A DNA stretch of 64,000 bases, taken from NCBI GenBank assembly GCA_007449985.2, contig VIIQ02000015.1, positions 746,037-810,036 of the forward strand. The letters run 5' to 3'. The position numbers were made by a program, and so were the translations under genes. Of this stretch, positions 13,101-25,473 are shown one piece after another. This DNA is from Desmodesmus armatus (lineage: Eukaryota > Chlorophyta > Chlorophyceae > Sphaeropleales > Scenedesmaceae). Every line of letters starts with the position of its first letter. Positions within the stretch are counted from its first letter, which is position 1. Below the pieces are notes generated by a model that saw only the letters and a program-made list of their open reading frames with translations, did no database searches and had not been told where the DNA came from.

Positions 13101-15117
13101 ATCACGCACATTTGCTTGGACACTGTAGCAGCAGTGTTGTCAGACAGCCCTGCCAGCTGGCGCACCCCAACCAAGGCCTGCAGCAGCAGCTCATGGTGTG
13201 CCGACACGGCCATGCACTTGCTGCTGCTGCTGCCTTGACCGGCACTGCCGCTACTGCTGCTGCTGCTAGCTGCCCTGTCGTGTGTGCGCATGCTGGGCGG
13301 CAGGGTCTGTGTGGAAGTGCCCTTGAGCTCGGCATGCAGCAGCCCCGTGCCAACGGCCAAGCCCAGCAGCAGCAGCCCATAGACTTCCTGGCGCGCCAGC
13401 GCGCTGCCATCCACGCCTGCACATAAGCAACATATCTTTTTAGGTATTTTATGTTCCTCTGAACATGTAAAGGTTCAGGCTGAGCTACTCAGCTCCACGC
13501 CCGTATGCTGTTGCCTCCCTTGCACCCTAAACCAATGAAATCCCCAAAACCATCGCGATGCAGTACAGAGTGACCAGAGTCCCATCATGAGCAGACACCG
13601 GCGAGCCATCACGAGGTGTTTGTCGTTCCTTTTTATTCATTTTGCTTCATGCATGTCCGGCGGGACGGTTGTCCTAGCTGCCCTCAGGGGTCAACCTACC
13701 TGCAAGGCCAGACGTTGCTGCACCGGCACACAAGCCGCATGCTGCCAGCACATGCGACATGACTGTGGCACAGTACACGTTGTCGCATGCATATGCGCGG
13801 GCAAGGGCCATGCCAAGGGTGGCTGTAGGCAGGGCTGTGTCATGCATAAGGCTCTGTGCTGACAACAGCTCTGTGAAAGGCACTGTCTGCATTAGAGCGT
13901 TCCACAGCGATACCAGGTAGGTGCTGGATGCTGCCAACACATGCGCAGGGTTGTCAAGCAGGTGGTCTGCGGCCTGTAGAGCGGATGCGTGTGAGCTGGC
14001 ACGTGGCAGCTGAGGATTGCTGGCAAAGAAGCTGGCGGCTGTTGTGGCTGCAGCAGCGTATGCCTTCAGCAGGCCTGTAGGAACAAAACATGGAGGCAGC
14101 AGCACGTGTGCTTGTTGGATACATAGGTATGACACTATGAAAGAGGTTACAAGTCACAGGCATCATGTTGAATACAGCTGGAGTCAAACTGAGCTGAAGT
14201 CAAACTGTTGCAGCTGGAGTCATGCTGAGCTGGAGCAAAACTTTTGCAATCCTATTGATAGTAGAGATTGGCTCTGTGTTGGCGGCCAGCACAGAAGAGT
14301 GCATCATAAATACTGGAGACACACTGGTTTTGTGCATCATGCAAAGCAAGCCATCCTGAAAAACAAGGAGTGGTTCGCATGCTTGGGTTCATACAGATAC
14401 AGAGGCAAGGAAGGGGCAGTCGGCATGCATGCGTTCATACTAATCAGTTGGTGGTTCAATGGAAAAAACACTTATGAAACTGGTATAAAGGCCTGGTGAC
14501 ATGGTGTCACATAGCTTTGCTGCTGCCGCACATGAAGCATCAACTAGCAAGTCATACGTCAGTTAGGGCACAGCCATGGCATGCAGAACATGCTGAGCAG
14601 CTTGTGGTACCGGAGTGCTGCAGGACTCCTGTAGTGCGAGTGAAGAGGGTGCATTGTATCCTGCACACGTACCTGTATCATGCATCATGCGCAGGGTGGC
14701 GGTGTCTGCTGGTGTGGGTTCAGTGTGTCCCCCAGCTGACCTGCCCCCGAGCACTGGCAGAAGACTGGCCAGTGATGTAGCCAGCATACCGGTTGCTTTG
14801 CTGACCTGCACCTCGCTGTCACGCTGCCTCGCCAGCTGCTGCAGCGCTGCTGTGGTGATGACCACCAGCTGCCGCAGCAGCTGTGGGGCCCCTGCAAACA
14901 ACTGCCTGCATGCTGGCTTGTCGCTGCTTGCTTGCTGCAGGTGACCGACTATGCTGTTGATGCTCCCAGTCTGCTGCTTGAAAAAACGTACGTCTGTTGC
15001 GAGCTTCTCAAGCTGCTCTGGCTCTGACAGCTGGGAGATGGTCTGTTTGAAAGTATCAGAGCTGATTGACACAGCCTCGGTGGCAAGCATTGGCAGGCAG
15101 GTGTTGGTGCGAGCCAT
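10173..15117 (-). CDS. MYND zinc-finger protein, 1031 aa (5 exons)
   Basis: Exons (minus): 15117-14673, 14074-13700, 13416-12568, 12079-10779 and 10298-10173. All junctions are GT-AG and phases 1/1/1/0 match, giving one uninterrupted frame from MARTNTCLPM to TAG. The first ~960 residues are alanine/leucine-rich and helical with serine- and glutamine-rich stretches; a low-complexity ATAVATAIATAV segment opens exon 4. No domain is recognisable there. The C-terminus is a MYND finger split by the last intron: C964/C969, C985-S-G-C988, C995, C999, H1008, C1012. MYND fingers bind zinc and usually mediate protein-protein contacts; the target here is unknown. Partial copies occur on both sides (8590-9404 and 16290-16380), and a second full-size relative lies at 25474-29627. 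Confidence 0.85.
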
Positions 15118-15130
15118 GCTGTACAGCAGT

Positions 15131-16289
15131 CAGACAGATTGAGGAGGTGTCTCTGAGCTTGAACGACGCAGGTGAGAACGACTCTTATGTCAGAGACACA
15201 CAGAAGCTGATATAACGGCGTTGGTGCGGAAAGAAGAGCAGCACACGAAATAGCTGTAGCTGTGTGCTAGACAGCTGTGTAAGTGATCTGACAGTGTACT
15301 GCATCACACCACCCTACTGAATGTGCGAATATGAGAAGCCTCATGCCCAGCATACCAATTTTGCTCGATTAATTGTGCCTTCAATCGTGTGCGTCACCTT
15401 TGTCAACATTGCCCGCTTCTCTTTAGTCATGTGCAGCACTGTCCGACACTATTTCTGACAAAGGATGCATCTTGTGGTTGAATGAATACAGTTGTCAACG
15501 TATCCCGGTGAGCTGCAGCATCTGCAGGTTTGAGGTTTGGCCTGAAGTGGGTGTGGCAGCAGCAGGGGATGAACAGAGTCACACTTGCCAGCAAGAGCCA
15601 GGCTACCCAAGTTGTGACACGCTTGTACATTCACTGGTGCTAAGGCTTGCTTGAAAGGCTGGTGGGTTCCTGTGCGTGCACAAACAGTGGCTTGCACTCG
15701 GAGGGTGCATGAGGTGGCGACAGCCTGCCTTTCAAATTGCACACAGTATGACGTCGTGCCATGTTGGCAGCACTGCATCCTTGGCCGGTGTGCAAACAAC
15801 TGATGGTCTTCATGTACCTGACTCATGCTTACAAAGCTAATTTGCTCCTCCATAACCATGTGTCTGCGTGTAACCAGCAACTGGAGAGCATGTCAAGCTA
15901 ACCCCTGCTCCTGACCCATGAATGCATGCCCCGACTGCTCAAAGCGGAGTCATGCTGGCCCCGTGCTGATCAGACATTCTGCAAACCCTTTCACCCACCA
16001 AATTGAAACGGTCATTGATTCGTCATTGATGCTGTCGCCTGCCACAACCCTCCTCAAACATGAGTTTAAAGTGTGCCTCTTGCACCATTGAACAAGCAGC
16101 CTCATCCGACACTGATTCGACCCAGCACACATGCAAACATTTGGGGCACTGGCACCATGACAACAATCACAGAAGGCGCAACACCTGCCATCCGCAGCGT
16201 CGAACAAACACTCAACAGCTGCAGCGAACAACCTCCTTTCAAAGCAAACAACATCCGCCACTGTCCACACGAGTCATGTGCTGAGATCT
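15131..16289. other. Upstream region of the MYND gene, no gene seen
   Basis: Only short competing frames. The interval should hold the promoter of the minus-strand MYND gene, but no clear TATA element stands out. Confidence 0.4.
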
Positions 16290-16380
16290 AAGTACTCGTA
16301 TGTGTGCTGCTGGGGCCTCTGCTGCTGCAAGGCGCTGTTTCAGGACTGCACAGGCCGCCTTGTGTCCAGGCGTCTGCAGA
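16290..16380 (-). pseudogene. MYND-finger 3' end remnant
   Basis: The minus strand reads GHKAACAVLKQRLAAAEAP, nearly the same as the end of the 1031 aa MYND protein, but the rest of the exon and the finger's other half are missing. It is a decayed fragment about 400 bp from SINE copy 2. Confidence 0.65.
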
Positions 16381-16763
16381 CACAACATGTGTGCGGTACT
16401 GCAGTATACTGTACTTTGCTGTATGCTTAGTATAGATGGGTGCAATGAATTAGGCTCGGTGGTTTGCACCGGTCTGCGATGCAACAAGATAGCATCTTAC
16501 CTAATCGAGGAGTGCGGCATATTTTTGCAATCTTTTGCGGCTCTCTTGGCGGCAGTGATGGAGCGGTACACTGGGCTCGCCAGACGACCAAACACAACTC
16601 GGGTGCCACCCCCCAAATGCCTGCTGCCTTGGCATCCAATGCCTGCGTGATGCTCCATGCCAACTGCTAGCATGCCTGCAGGTTGTTGGTGTGTACATGC
16701 CATTTTGCAACGTGTGCATGGTCGGAGACGACATATGCATCATGCATGCGGTATGCATGCTAG

Positions 16764-17252
16764 TCGAATCCCGGCCCACCCACCGTCCCCCTAGGGGGGG
16801 TAATAATACCCCGAGCCAGGCTGCTGACCCGGGCAAGTGCAGTGAAGGGAGAGGGATCCCCTGATGCTGATTACTGCCACAGAGGCAAAGGAAGGAATGG
16901 GTGCAGAATACAGCCGGAAAAGGCATGGAGCCCGCTATTGGGTGTGCTACCCTAGGGATTCAAGGTTCTCTCAGGTCGGGACTGAGGGGACTCTCCCAGC
17001 GGGTCAAGGGTGATACCTTACAGCATCCAATCTCCCATGTCGAACAACATCTCCAGCCTGAATTTCGGTGGGTTTACACGGCCCTCAGGTGTGCCCCTGG
17101 GGAGTGAGATGTGGCCACGAGTGCCGTTGCCCTAGACCCCCAGGAGTGTTGGTGTGAAGAGCCGTCCTCAACGGACGCGAGGCCAATGGGAAGAAGTCCT
17201 ATGGCGTTAAGAGACCAAGGGGGTGTCTCTGTATCTTTATCTTTTTTTTTTA
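16764..17252 (+). mobile_element. tRNA-derived SINE, copy 2 (5'-truncated)
   Basis: Same family as 7997-8545 but in the opposite orientation. It begins inside the box B/T-arm (TCGAATCCCGG) and so has lost the rest of the tRNA head. The body matches copy 1 almost base for base, and the 3' end is ATCTTTATC followed by a T run (17229-17252). 5' truncation inside the head is typical of reverse-transcribed insertions. Confidence 0.75.
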
Positions 17253-18117
17253 GTAGGGACTTGTGCGTAGGAGCCCGTGCATCATGTTTCTGGTTGGGGG
17301 TCCCCTGAAGTTGTGTGTCAGACTTTGTGGTGAAGCCCCAACACGGGCTGTTTCCAGGGTTCATTGTGCAGGGGCAGGCTGCCTGGACCAACCATTTGTA
17401 AACCAGCTGCAACATCCAATTTTCAAGTGTCAATGATCGCATCTCCTGGTCCAACAGTTGTAGGGCATCAACAGAGCCAAATTTACACCAATAAAAACAT
17501 ATTGCGTGAATGTGACCGCAGTCGGTCCAAGATTCCCTGCCGAGGCAACCCGTTGAGTTGGGGGCGTTTTGGCCTTCGTCAGCAACCGCCCCCGCAACAA
17601 GTCTTGATGCCGCTGTCGTCCTCTCCTGTGCAACAATATAGTCACACGTGTGTAAGGCAAACCAAATTCTTTACTGTTTATCTATGACCCAGCCATCATG
17701 ACACCGCAGCTAGTGGGGTTCTGGCGTCCCACCCCGTCACGGTTGGTTGCGACGCAGCACGACGCGTTGGGTGCGGTGTCTCACGCCACAACGAAACTAA
17801 AACTTGTCTATCGAGGCAGTGTTGGGTGTGACATATGTTGACTGAAACGGGCCCACAAGCGACACAGTCAGCAGGTCAATTCCTTCTCCTTCTCAGAAGG
17901 CGATGGCATCGTTACAAAGGTGGCACATACAGGCTATCACCAAACAACAGACGGTGGTTTCTGCAGGCTAGCTGTCAGGCGCGCCCAGCTAGGTTCCAGC
18001 TTCATGCCACCTTCAGGGGAGCTGTATGGCATGCGGCGGTCGCCCAGCTTGGTTGCGGCTGCACCTTGGGGCTGTTGACGTCGCAGGTTGACAATCAATG
18101 CTGATCAATGATGACGC
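17253..18117. other. Intergenic, no gene seen
   Basis: No supported coding region. A TTACA at 17913-17917 (TGTAA on the minus strand) lies about 200 nt past the stop of the bromodomain gene and may be its poly(A) signal. Confidence 0.4.
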
Positions 18118-20963
18118 CTAGTGCAGGGCCACACTGCCACGCAGCAAATCCGTGCCCTGCTTGAAGATCTTGACCTATGGGTGTAAGGAAAGGAACACAC
18201 AGGGATGGCGGGCTTTGAAAATGGACAAAGCAAGTAGGGCCCATGTACGGTACCACCTGCCGCATTGAACTTTTTGTTGATTGGCGGTTGGCTGTCTGCA
18301 TGACATTACTTGCTCAAAAACGTGTTGACATGCTTCTGCCTGTAGCGCTTCCAGTGTCAGTTGACAGGGCCAGGCAATTCAGATGGCTGTGACCAAGCAT
18401 ACAAGATACATGCTCACATATTTCATCGCATACTTGAAGAGGATGTCCGCCTCTGTGTGTGGCTTGGTGTTGGGGTGGTTGTATGCCTTTGCATTTGCAC
18501 ACATCAGGATGATGTCACCCTGCACACGACACAGCAAGAGCATGACACAGGGTGTATGTGTGGGCCAAGCATCACAGCCGGTGCAAACATCGTGTGCATG
18601 GTGGGCCTTTAGATGGCTATTGTAGCACGGATGAGCATGCAGAGTTTGTCGTTGTGTAACTTTGAGTTGTGTAACTTTGATTTGATTTGTGCACATGCAC
18701 ATGACTTGAACAACCCATGTCAGCATTGATTTGCCTGATCACTCATCATAGAACGTCTAACGCCCCCGTGGCGTCAGTGCGGCATCGACCTCTGCTGGGG
18801 GAGGGGGTTTGCCAGATGAGAAATTGGTGTGTGCTCTGTGCAAAATTCTCTGCGCCTACCAAAACCTGCATCACATGCCCCAAAACCATGTTCTTGAGTC
18901 GCAGCAATTTTGCACAGACAGACCGCTCAGTGCAGCAGTGACTCTGTCACTGCTTCATGCTGCATGGGGACTGGTGGTCTGCTGACCAGCTGGCGGACGT
19001 TGGTCATGCTGTGCATTTCCTTATGACTTTGCATGTTGTTTCTTAATTGTCAGGTCTCCAGCTGGTGGGTTCCCTGACTTCCCCTCCCCTTGCCTGTCCG
19101 ATCGCAATCGATTGCGGCAGAACATGAAATTTAAAGTACCGTGCTGCCTGGTCATCTTAGGTCCGTGGTGGACCAACAACTAGCATTAACCTTTTGGGAA
19201 ACCTATGAGCCGCTGGCGACCCGGGATGAGTCCCAACCCGGGATGAGTGACAACCGACTGACAATCAACGGAGGGTGAGCAATAATCGCTGCAATTGAAT
19301 TACACACGATGAATAAGCATAATTAAGGCAACCATCCTGTTGCTGCTGCACCTCGCGCACCACAGTATTGCACCCCTACATGCTGCCATTCACTGCGATG
19401 AAGGTAACAGAAGTCATAAATATCAGTAAGACATATCTTAGGCGGACATGCAGGGCCTATCTCGCAAGGAAACACGTCGGTGTATTGCCTCCTTGCGAAT
19501 TGCAACCAGCCACGATGAAGCCAAACGGACACCTTCAGCATTGACAGCAAGACAATTTCAAACTTTTGGTCGCAGGGATGCTCGGTTGGTGGCCCCATGT
19601 GTGAGCTGCAATTTCGACTGCGCGATCAACGCACTGCTGCTGTTCAAACGGATTGGATTCTTCGCTTTTATGATGTTAACAAACGCCTTGCACGCAGCCG
19701 GTCTGCCAACGGCCGGTTTGTCCGGACAAACCCCCCTATTTGACCAACCCCCCTCCCCCGGGGGAGGGGGGGGGGGGATGTCCAGACCGCCTCATTAGCA
19801 TCTTCCTCTAAAGAGGTCGATACAATAACAAGTTTCATGCATTGCAGCAGGAGGCATGCATCTCCGCTGACAATCAGGTATTTGTTTGCTAGCACTGGCG
19901 GTGATTTGGGCCATCACTGGCCAAGCAGCAGACCGCAGAAGCATCGCCAACTTACCAAGAACTCGTTCCAGCTGGCGTACATGTCATTCTCTATCTTGTC
20001 CCGCATGGTCCGCATGGCAATGGGGTTCTTGATGATGTTGGAGTACCCAGGGCACTGCACAACAGCACAACAGCTAACACCATTGATAATTTCATCACCC
20101 ACTATCGGCCTACACTCTCAGGCAGCAGGGTTCCGAACTGAGCTGAGCATTCACTAAGCCTCAACAGTGAAATGTCATTCTGACACTGTTGCAATGGGCT
20201 CCAAGCCGGTGACATTCATGCACACTCAGCCTCAGCCTCAGCTGGGGCTGTAACCACTAGCTAGGCTATAGCGCTTGACAATCACCCATGCCACGCAGTG
20301 CGCCACTGTGAGAGACGGCTCGTCAGTAGGCAACGTACTCTGTGCCTTGTTCGGAACAACCTGTGTAACCCCTCTCCTCAAAAGATCATGTCCCTACATG
20401 TTTGATGCCATGCTATATAGCACGTCAGGGGTCTTGATGCCGTGCGGCGCACTGTCTTTGTTTGGTTTTGGCACAACCCCTGGCCTGGGGCATACATGCA
20501 TTGCAGCTTTGATGCAGCGCCGCCAGTTGCAGGCCATCAGAGGCTGAACATCAAGTTATGATGGCGACCATTGCAGCTGCGGCATGGGTTGATCATCAGC
20601 CCAGCGCTAGCAAATCACACACCTGATCATCTGTAGGAGTGCTGCCAAAGAACCTATACTTGTCTCTCTTGTCCACAGCAGCCAACAGCTTGTGGAGCAG
20701 CCCTTGAGTGGGCGGATGAGTCTCTTCCACATCCTGCGCCTCCACCTGGATGATGCAAAGCCGAGAGTGTTGGGTGCATGACATTTGATGCACACGTTCC
20801 GAACGTGTGACATGCTACACAGCCACTGGATGCAACCCAAGGTCTGTGCTGGCAAGACGCAACTCACCTGTGCACGCAGCTCAGCCACACACTCCTCCAC
20901 TTTCACCCTGATTTGGCGAGTTTTGGGGTGAATCCTGATATTGTTGCCAGCTGGAGGATCCAT
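18118..20963 (-). CDS. Bromodomain-only protein, 158 aa (5 exons)
   Basis: Exons (minus): 20963-20868, 20745-20623, 20054-19956, 18519-18418 and 18174-18118. Every exon is a multiple of three (96, 123, 99, 102, 57 nt), every junction is phase 0, and every intron is GT-AG. The product contains the bromodomain landmarks in order: FFGSTPTDDQCPGYSNIIKN (ZA loop), IAMRTMRDKIENDMYASWNEF (helix B), then CANAKAYN with the acetyl-lysine-binding Asn at residue 120, and a helix C ending before VKIFKQGTDLLRGSVALH. Bromodomains read acetylated lysines on histones; the nucleus is therefore inferred. The protein is hardly longer than the domain itself. A longer gene with upstream exons is possible, but the ATG context and the absence of candidate exons up to 22 kb favour this start. 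All-phase-0 exons mean that any exon could be skipped without frameshift. Confidence 0.85.
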
Positions 20964-22060
20964 GCTCCGACCTTGCAGCTGCCAGTCTCCAGACGATGCT
21001 GCACTGCTGTCTCAAGCACCACCCGCCTCCAAAGCCTGTGATGTCAGCCTGCACAGCGACAACATGGGAGATGAGGCATGTGCACGCTTTCACAATCAGG
21101 TAATCGTGCTATGCAGATGAGGTGCACCAGCCCAGCCCAGCCTGGACGGCCATGATGAGTCCCACAAGAGGCTGTGGACCGACTTTGTCGTCATGGCGGC
21201 TAAAGGGTTGTTTGGTGAACTCCCTGCCACGTTCTGGGCTTCTCCCTAGGTAGTTGACCCACCGTCAGCACTCTTCAACATGCTGTGTGGCCACCCAGTC
21301 ACTGCTGTTGATACTTCTTTTGGGTGTTCACTGCAAGCTGAGACGGCAGAAAAACGGATGAGGCTGTTCATCATGTGAAAGAAGGCCTGACCAAAAATCT
21401 CAGGCAGCAGGAGGCCTCATGCCTTGCCGCAACAGCAGCAGCAGGCTTGCAGTTGGGGACACAGACAGCAGCAGCTTACCCACATACCTGCTGCAGCAAC
21501 TTCAAGACAATAATTCTTGGAAGCTTAGCTTTAGCTTTCAGATTCTCCTGCACTACAGAAGTGCTAGGGTGGTGGCAGATGGTTTAGGTACGCCATGCAT
21601 GGTGAGGAAGTCAGCTGACAGCTTGTGGACAGGAGGCTGTGTTGAGTGTAAGTTTTCGGGAGAATCAAAACAGCAACATCGCATCACATCAGTCTAGAGA
21701 CTTTAGGGGCGGTTAAAGTCTCCGTACAGTAGCAGTTGAGCTGACAGCTGTTGACCCCTTTTGAATTTCAGGCTCAGCAGGAAGCAAAGCAGGGCGCAAG
21801 ACGCAGCCATGTCGATGCCGAAACTCTTAGCTTCACTCTTTTGTGAAGTGGCAAGCAACAAGACAACCTTCAGCACGGAAAGCAACAAGGCACTGGCAGA
21901 AACTCAACAGCAAACCAAACTAGGCTACCAACGGTCAATATGGCTTCAATATCGGCAAGGTGGGTATCTTTCAGTGGTGCTTTACCCGTGCAGACCTTTG
22001 ATGTATGCCATGTGCGCTCATGTGCACAGCAGCACAGGTGTGAAAGGCTAAACGCTGCTG
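20964..22060. other. Region between bromodomain and F-box genes
   Basis: No gene is firmly supported. An ATG-initiated frame from about 21811 could be part of an upstream exon of the F-box gene, but I found no convincing splice link. Confidence 0.35.
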
Positions 22061-22096
22061 TTGTCAGCTGACTGCTGCTACATCTGCTTGTTGAGC

Positions 22097-23359
22097 AGAT
22101 CACAGGACTCAACAACACCGTCAATCCAGCTCCCAATCGACCCAGAGATCCCAGAGATCCCAGACCTCCCAGAGACAGTGCTTGTGTGCATCCTGCAGCA
22201 CGTGCCCCTGCACCAGCGCCTTGCCTGCTGTGCACTAGTGTGCCGCACGTGGGCAGCAGCTGTAGCAGCGGTGCCAGTTGTATGGGACTTGAAGAGCAGT
22301 CAGCACTGTGAACAGTTGCAGGCCTGGCTCGACAAGTATAGGGGTGCGTTTTTGGGTCTTACTGCCAAGGGTGATGAGTGGGGCTCATGGAAGCACTGGT
22401 GCCCCCTGCAGCTGCCTGTCCTGCAGCTCAAGCAGCTTCACAGCTTGGATCTCACCAGGGTGAAAGTGCAACAGAAAACGCATCTGCCAAAGCAAGAGGC
22501 CACCGCTCTCAGCAGCCCCAGTAGAAGCTCCTCACTCACCAGGTCAAGCACCATCAGCCCTGCTGACAGCTGTGGCAGCGCTGCAGCGGCCACTGTGTTG
22601 TTGCAGCTGCAGAAGCTGAAGCTGAGCCGCTGCCAAGTTTCTGTGCAGCTGATTCCTCTGCTCCTGAGCGCAAGCACACTGTCAGCACTTCACTGGGATT
22701 ATGTCCAGCTCTTCAATGATGATTTTGCAGAGCGGCTGACACGTGGGCAGGTATTCTCCGCTATGTGGCAGTGCCTGCAACTGCTGCCCAACCTAACAAA
22801 GCTGCAGGTGCGGGACAAAAGCCTGACAACAGAAGACATATCCCCCCTCAGCAACCTGCAGCACCTGCGACACTTGACCTTGGAGCTGAGCTACTGCAGG
22901 GACCAGCACACAGCAGGCGCCCGTCAGCTGTTGTCAGCACTGGGGCAGCTCACCCACCTGCGCCACTTGGAGCTGAACAACTGCCACCTGGACTGTGCTG
23001 GGCCTCAGAGGCTGGGTGACAGCTACCAGAGCTTCAGGGTCTTGACAGCATCCACCCAGCTTACAGCTCTGATCCTTGCAGAGCGGCGGGGCACGCCAGC
23101 CATCAACGAGATCTTTGCCCCAAGGAGGAAGCTGCCAAGCCTCAAAGTGCTGTGTCTGGTTTCCAGGTCATCACGCTCAGGGTGCGTTGGTGCAGCACAG
23201 GTTGCCAGGCTGGCAGCCAGCTGCCCTGCACTGCAGGAAGTGGTGCTGGAGCGGGTGACTGTTCCGGACTTTGATGCCAGCTGCCTCTTGCAGCTGCCCC
23301 CAGCTGTGACGTCAGTGGAGGGGCTTGACTGGACCAGGCCTTCACCTGAGCCGCTGTAG
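22097..23359 (+). CDS. F-box / leucine-rich repeat protein 1 (5' end unresolved)
   Basis: One long exon ends in TAG at 23357-23359. Near its N-terminus an F-box-like segment reads LPETVLVCILQHVPLHQRLACCALVCRTWA, which in this family recruits SKP1 of an SCF ubiquitin ligase. It is followed by about 330 residues of degenerate leucine-rich repeats (for example LPNLTKLQVRDKSL, LRHLTLELSYC, LTHLRHLELNNCHL, LQEVVLERVTV), expected to bind the substrate. No in-frame ATG precedes the F-box in this exon, so a short upstream exon is needed; an AG acceptor lies at about 22096. Such F-box/LRR genes are usually multicopy in green algae, and another lies at 29968-31984. Confidence 0.75.
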   Translation, partial: RSQDSTTPSIQLPIDPEIPEIPDLPETVLVCILQHVPLHQRLACCALVCRTWAAAVAAVPVVWDLKSSQHCEQLQAWLDKYRGAFLGLTAKGDEWGSWKHWCPLQLPVLQLKQLHSLDLTRVKVQQKTHLPKQEATALSSPSRSSSLTRSSTISPADSCGSAAAATVLLQLQKLKLSRCQVSVQLIPLLLSASTLSALHWDYVQLFNDDFAERLTRGQVFSAMWQCLQLLPNLTKLQVRDKSLTTEDISPLSNLQHLRHLTLELSYCRDQHTAGARQLLSALGQLTHLRHLELNNCHLDCAGPQRLGDSYQSFRVLTASTQLTALILAERRGTPAINEIFAPRRKLPSLKVLCLVSRSSRSGCVGAAQVARLAASCPALQEVVLERVTVPDFDASCLLQLPPAVTSVEGLDWTRPSPEPL

Positions 23360-24094
23360 TACCGGTGGGCGTCGGGAGTTTCTGTCATGGTGAGTAAGCT
23401 GTCTGTTTTGCGTGGCTCATGTGCTGAACAGCCTGAGGGAATAGTTTGGGTGCAGTCACTTGTGATTGTGCAGTATGCCAGGGCCTGCTTTTTATCCAGC
23501 TCCATGCACTCTCGACGATGATGCCGTAGTCCTGTGTTGCTGCCTGCAGCGTGAAGAAGATGGATGTGCCACATAGACCTGTGCAACTGGCAAGCTTGTG
23601 GCACATTCTGTCCACGTCTGAGCAGTGTCTGCATATGTTACTACAGTACATGCTCACCATGCACCTACATGTTTGTGTAAGTGCGCTCACCAGCCATGCT
23701 GTTGTGCTGCTTGTGCCTGCACCTGCAGGACTGTTGTGCTGATGACGGTGTCACACAAGGCCAACCCGGCAGCAAGGCCAGAAACAAGCAGGAGCTCCAA
23801 CACTGAGAGCGCTAATACCAGCCTGTGTGCGTTGCGTGGGGTCAATCATGAAGGGCAACTGTGACTGTTACAGCCTGTTGCGGCAACTGAGGGCCTTAGC
23901 ACCAACCAAGCGTCCTGGGTGGATTAGCTGGGTGCAGTGCACTTGCTGTGGTTGAATTCTGCCGGAGTTGTATTGGTCTTCAGAATGAGGGAGGGGGTGC
24001 AGCATAGGTGCATGCTGACAGCGAGTGATTGCTGGATCTGCAGCCTTCATGCGAACGTAGGGGCGGCCCAGCAAGCCGTATCTGTCCGGTGTGA
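23360..24094. other. Intergenic, no gene seen
   Basis: Only short frames antisense to one another. It lies downstream of F-box/LRR gene 1. Confidence 0.4.
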
Positions 24095-24730
24095 GACAGC
24101 TGCTATGGCAGCCGGGTTGAGTGTGGTGTTGCATTGGGGTCCTGCAAGTCCGCCCATTGGACACGTGCACTGCTGGCAGCACCATCAATTCAATGCATCG
24201 GTGGCCCCGAGTCCCAGGGCCACCAGGCAGCAGCAGGAATTGTGTAGTATGGGCCAGTGCAACCTCCAAGGCTGTTTGGCAGGCTAGCGGTGGTGTTCGA
24301 CATGGTCCGGTGACTTGCATTGCATCAAAAGTGCAGTGCATGCCATGCACTGATCAGTGATCAGAAGCAGCATCAACTTGCTGTTGCGGAAGCAGCAAGC
24401 CACATGTGTTCCTTTGTGTTGTCAAATATGTATTTGGCTTAATTATGTCAGCAGGAGCAGTGCCGAGGGCGGCCATGCTGATTGACAGCTGCATGGAGAT
24501 GTTGTACAGCAGTAAGCCTTGCACGGTACAACGAGTCCTGCAGTGTGCTTGCTGGGCAAATCAACATGCACCTGGAAGCTGCAACTCAACATGCACCTGG
24601 AACTTGCAACAGACCTGGTCACTGGAGTGACTCACCCAAGTTGGGTACAGGGGCGGGTGCATACTACTTACGAGGGCTTTCAGGGTCCTTAGAGTCAGAT
24701 GCTGGTGCTTTGGCTTGGCATGTACTACAA
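24095..24730 (-). repeat. Dispersed repeat copy 2 (inverse of 7375-7960)
   Basis: Colinear with 7375-7960 as reverse complement over about 0.6 kb with many substitutions and indels. Neither copy has an intact ORF, and terminal repeats were not identified by eye. Confidence 0.7.
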
Positions 24731-25473
24731 TAACATGAGGTTATGCTCTTTGCTGTAGGCTTTTGCTGGCTGCTCCCACTGCTGTTGCTGCCAGCTGGTG
24801 GTGAATATGTGACCTTTCAGGTCAACTGAGGCTCATCCCTCACCAGACTTGATGTTGTTGGCCCAGACAATAGTATTGGAAACATGCATGCAAGTATGTA
24901 ACAGATCCACATCCAAAGTTGACATACTACCAGCCTTTCATGAGTCATGCTTACTGAAGCCTGCATTCTAGCCTCGATCATCTTTGGAAGATTTGTATGT
25001 TGTCACAGAGATTACCCAGTGCATGCCTGTGAAGCCAGCCAGACAAATACTGTATGCTGGCGGTGCTTGTGCTCTTGTCAGCAGTTGCGAGCGCTCACTG
25101 TGCATAGCGGCTTACCAAACGACTGCACTCTCAGCACCATGGTGGTGGAACTGGCAATGCAGCATCTCACTGCAGCCGCTCCCTGTCAACTCAACAACGC
25201 AAATCGAAACACCCATTATGACAACATGGCAACCAGTCACTCGGTGACTGTCGGCCTGAGGCAGTGTGAGTCACAACCGGTGTCACAGCTCCTCATCTAA
25301 TGACCTGCTCATGGCTCAGGCCTAATTGTCAGCACAAGCTGTGTGACAAACTCTGACCACACTCAAAAGTTCACCAACTCAAAGTCACTCCTCTACTCAC
25401 ATCCCCCGGCACAACCACACACTGTGACGGCAGTGACTGCCATGCAGCATGGCATTAGCCCTCATGTAGCTTG

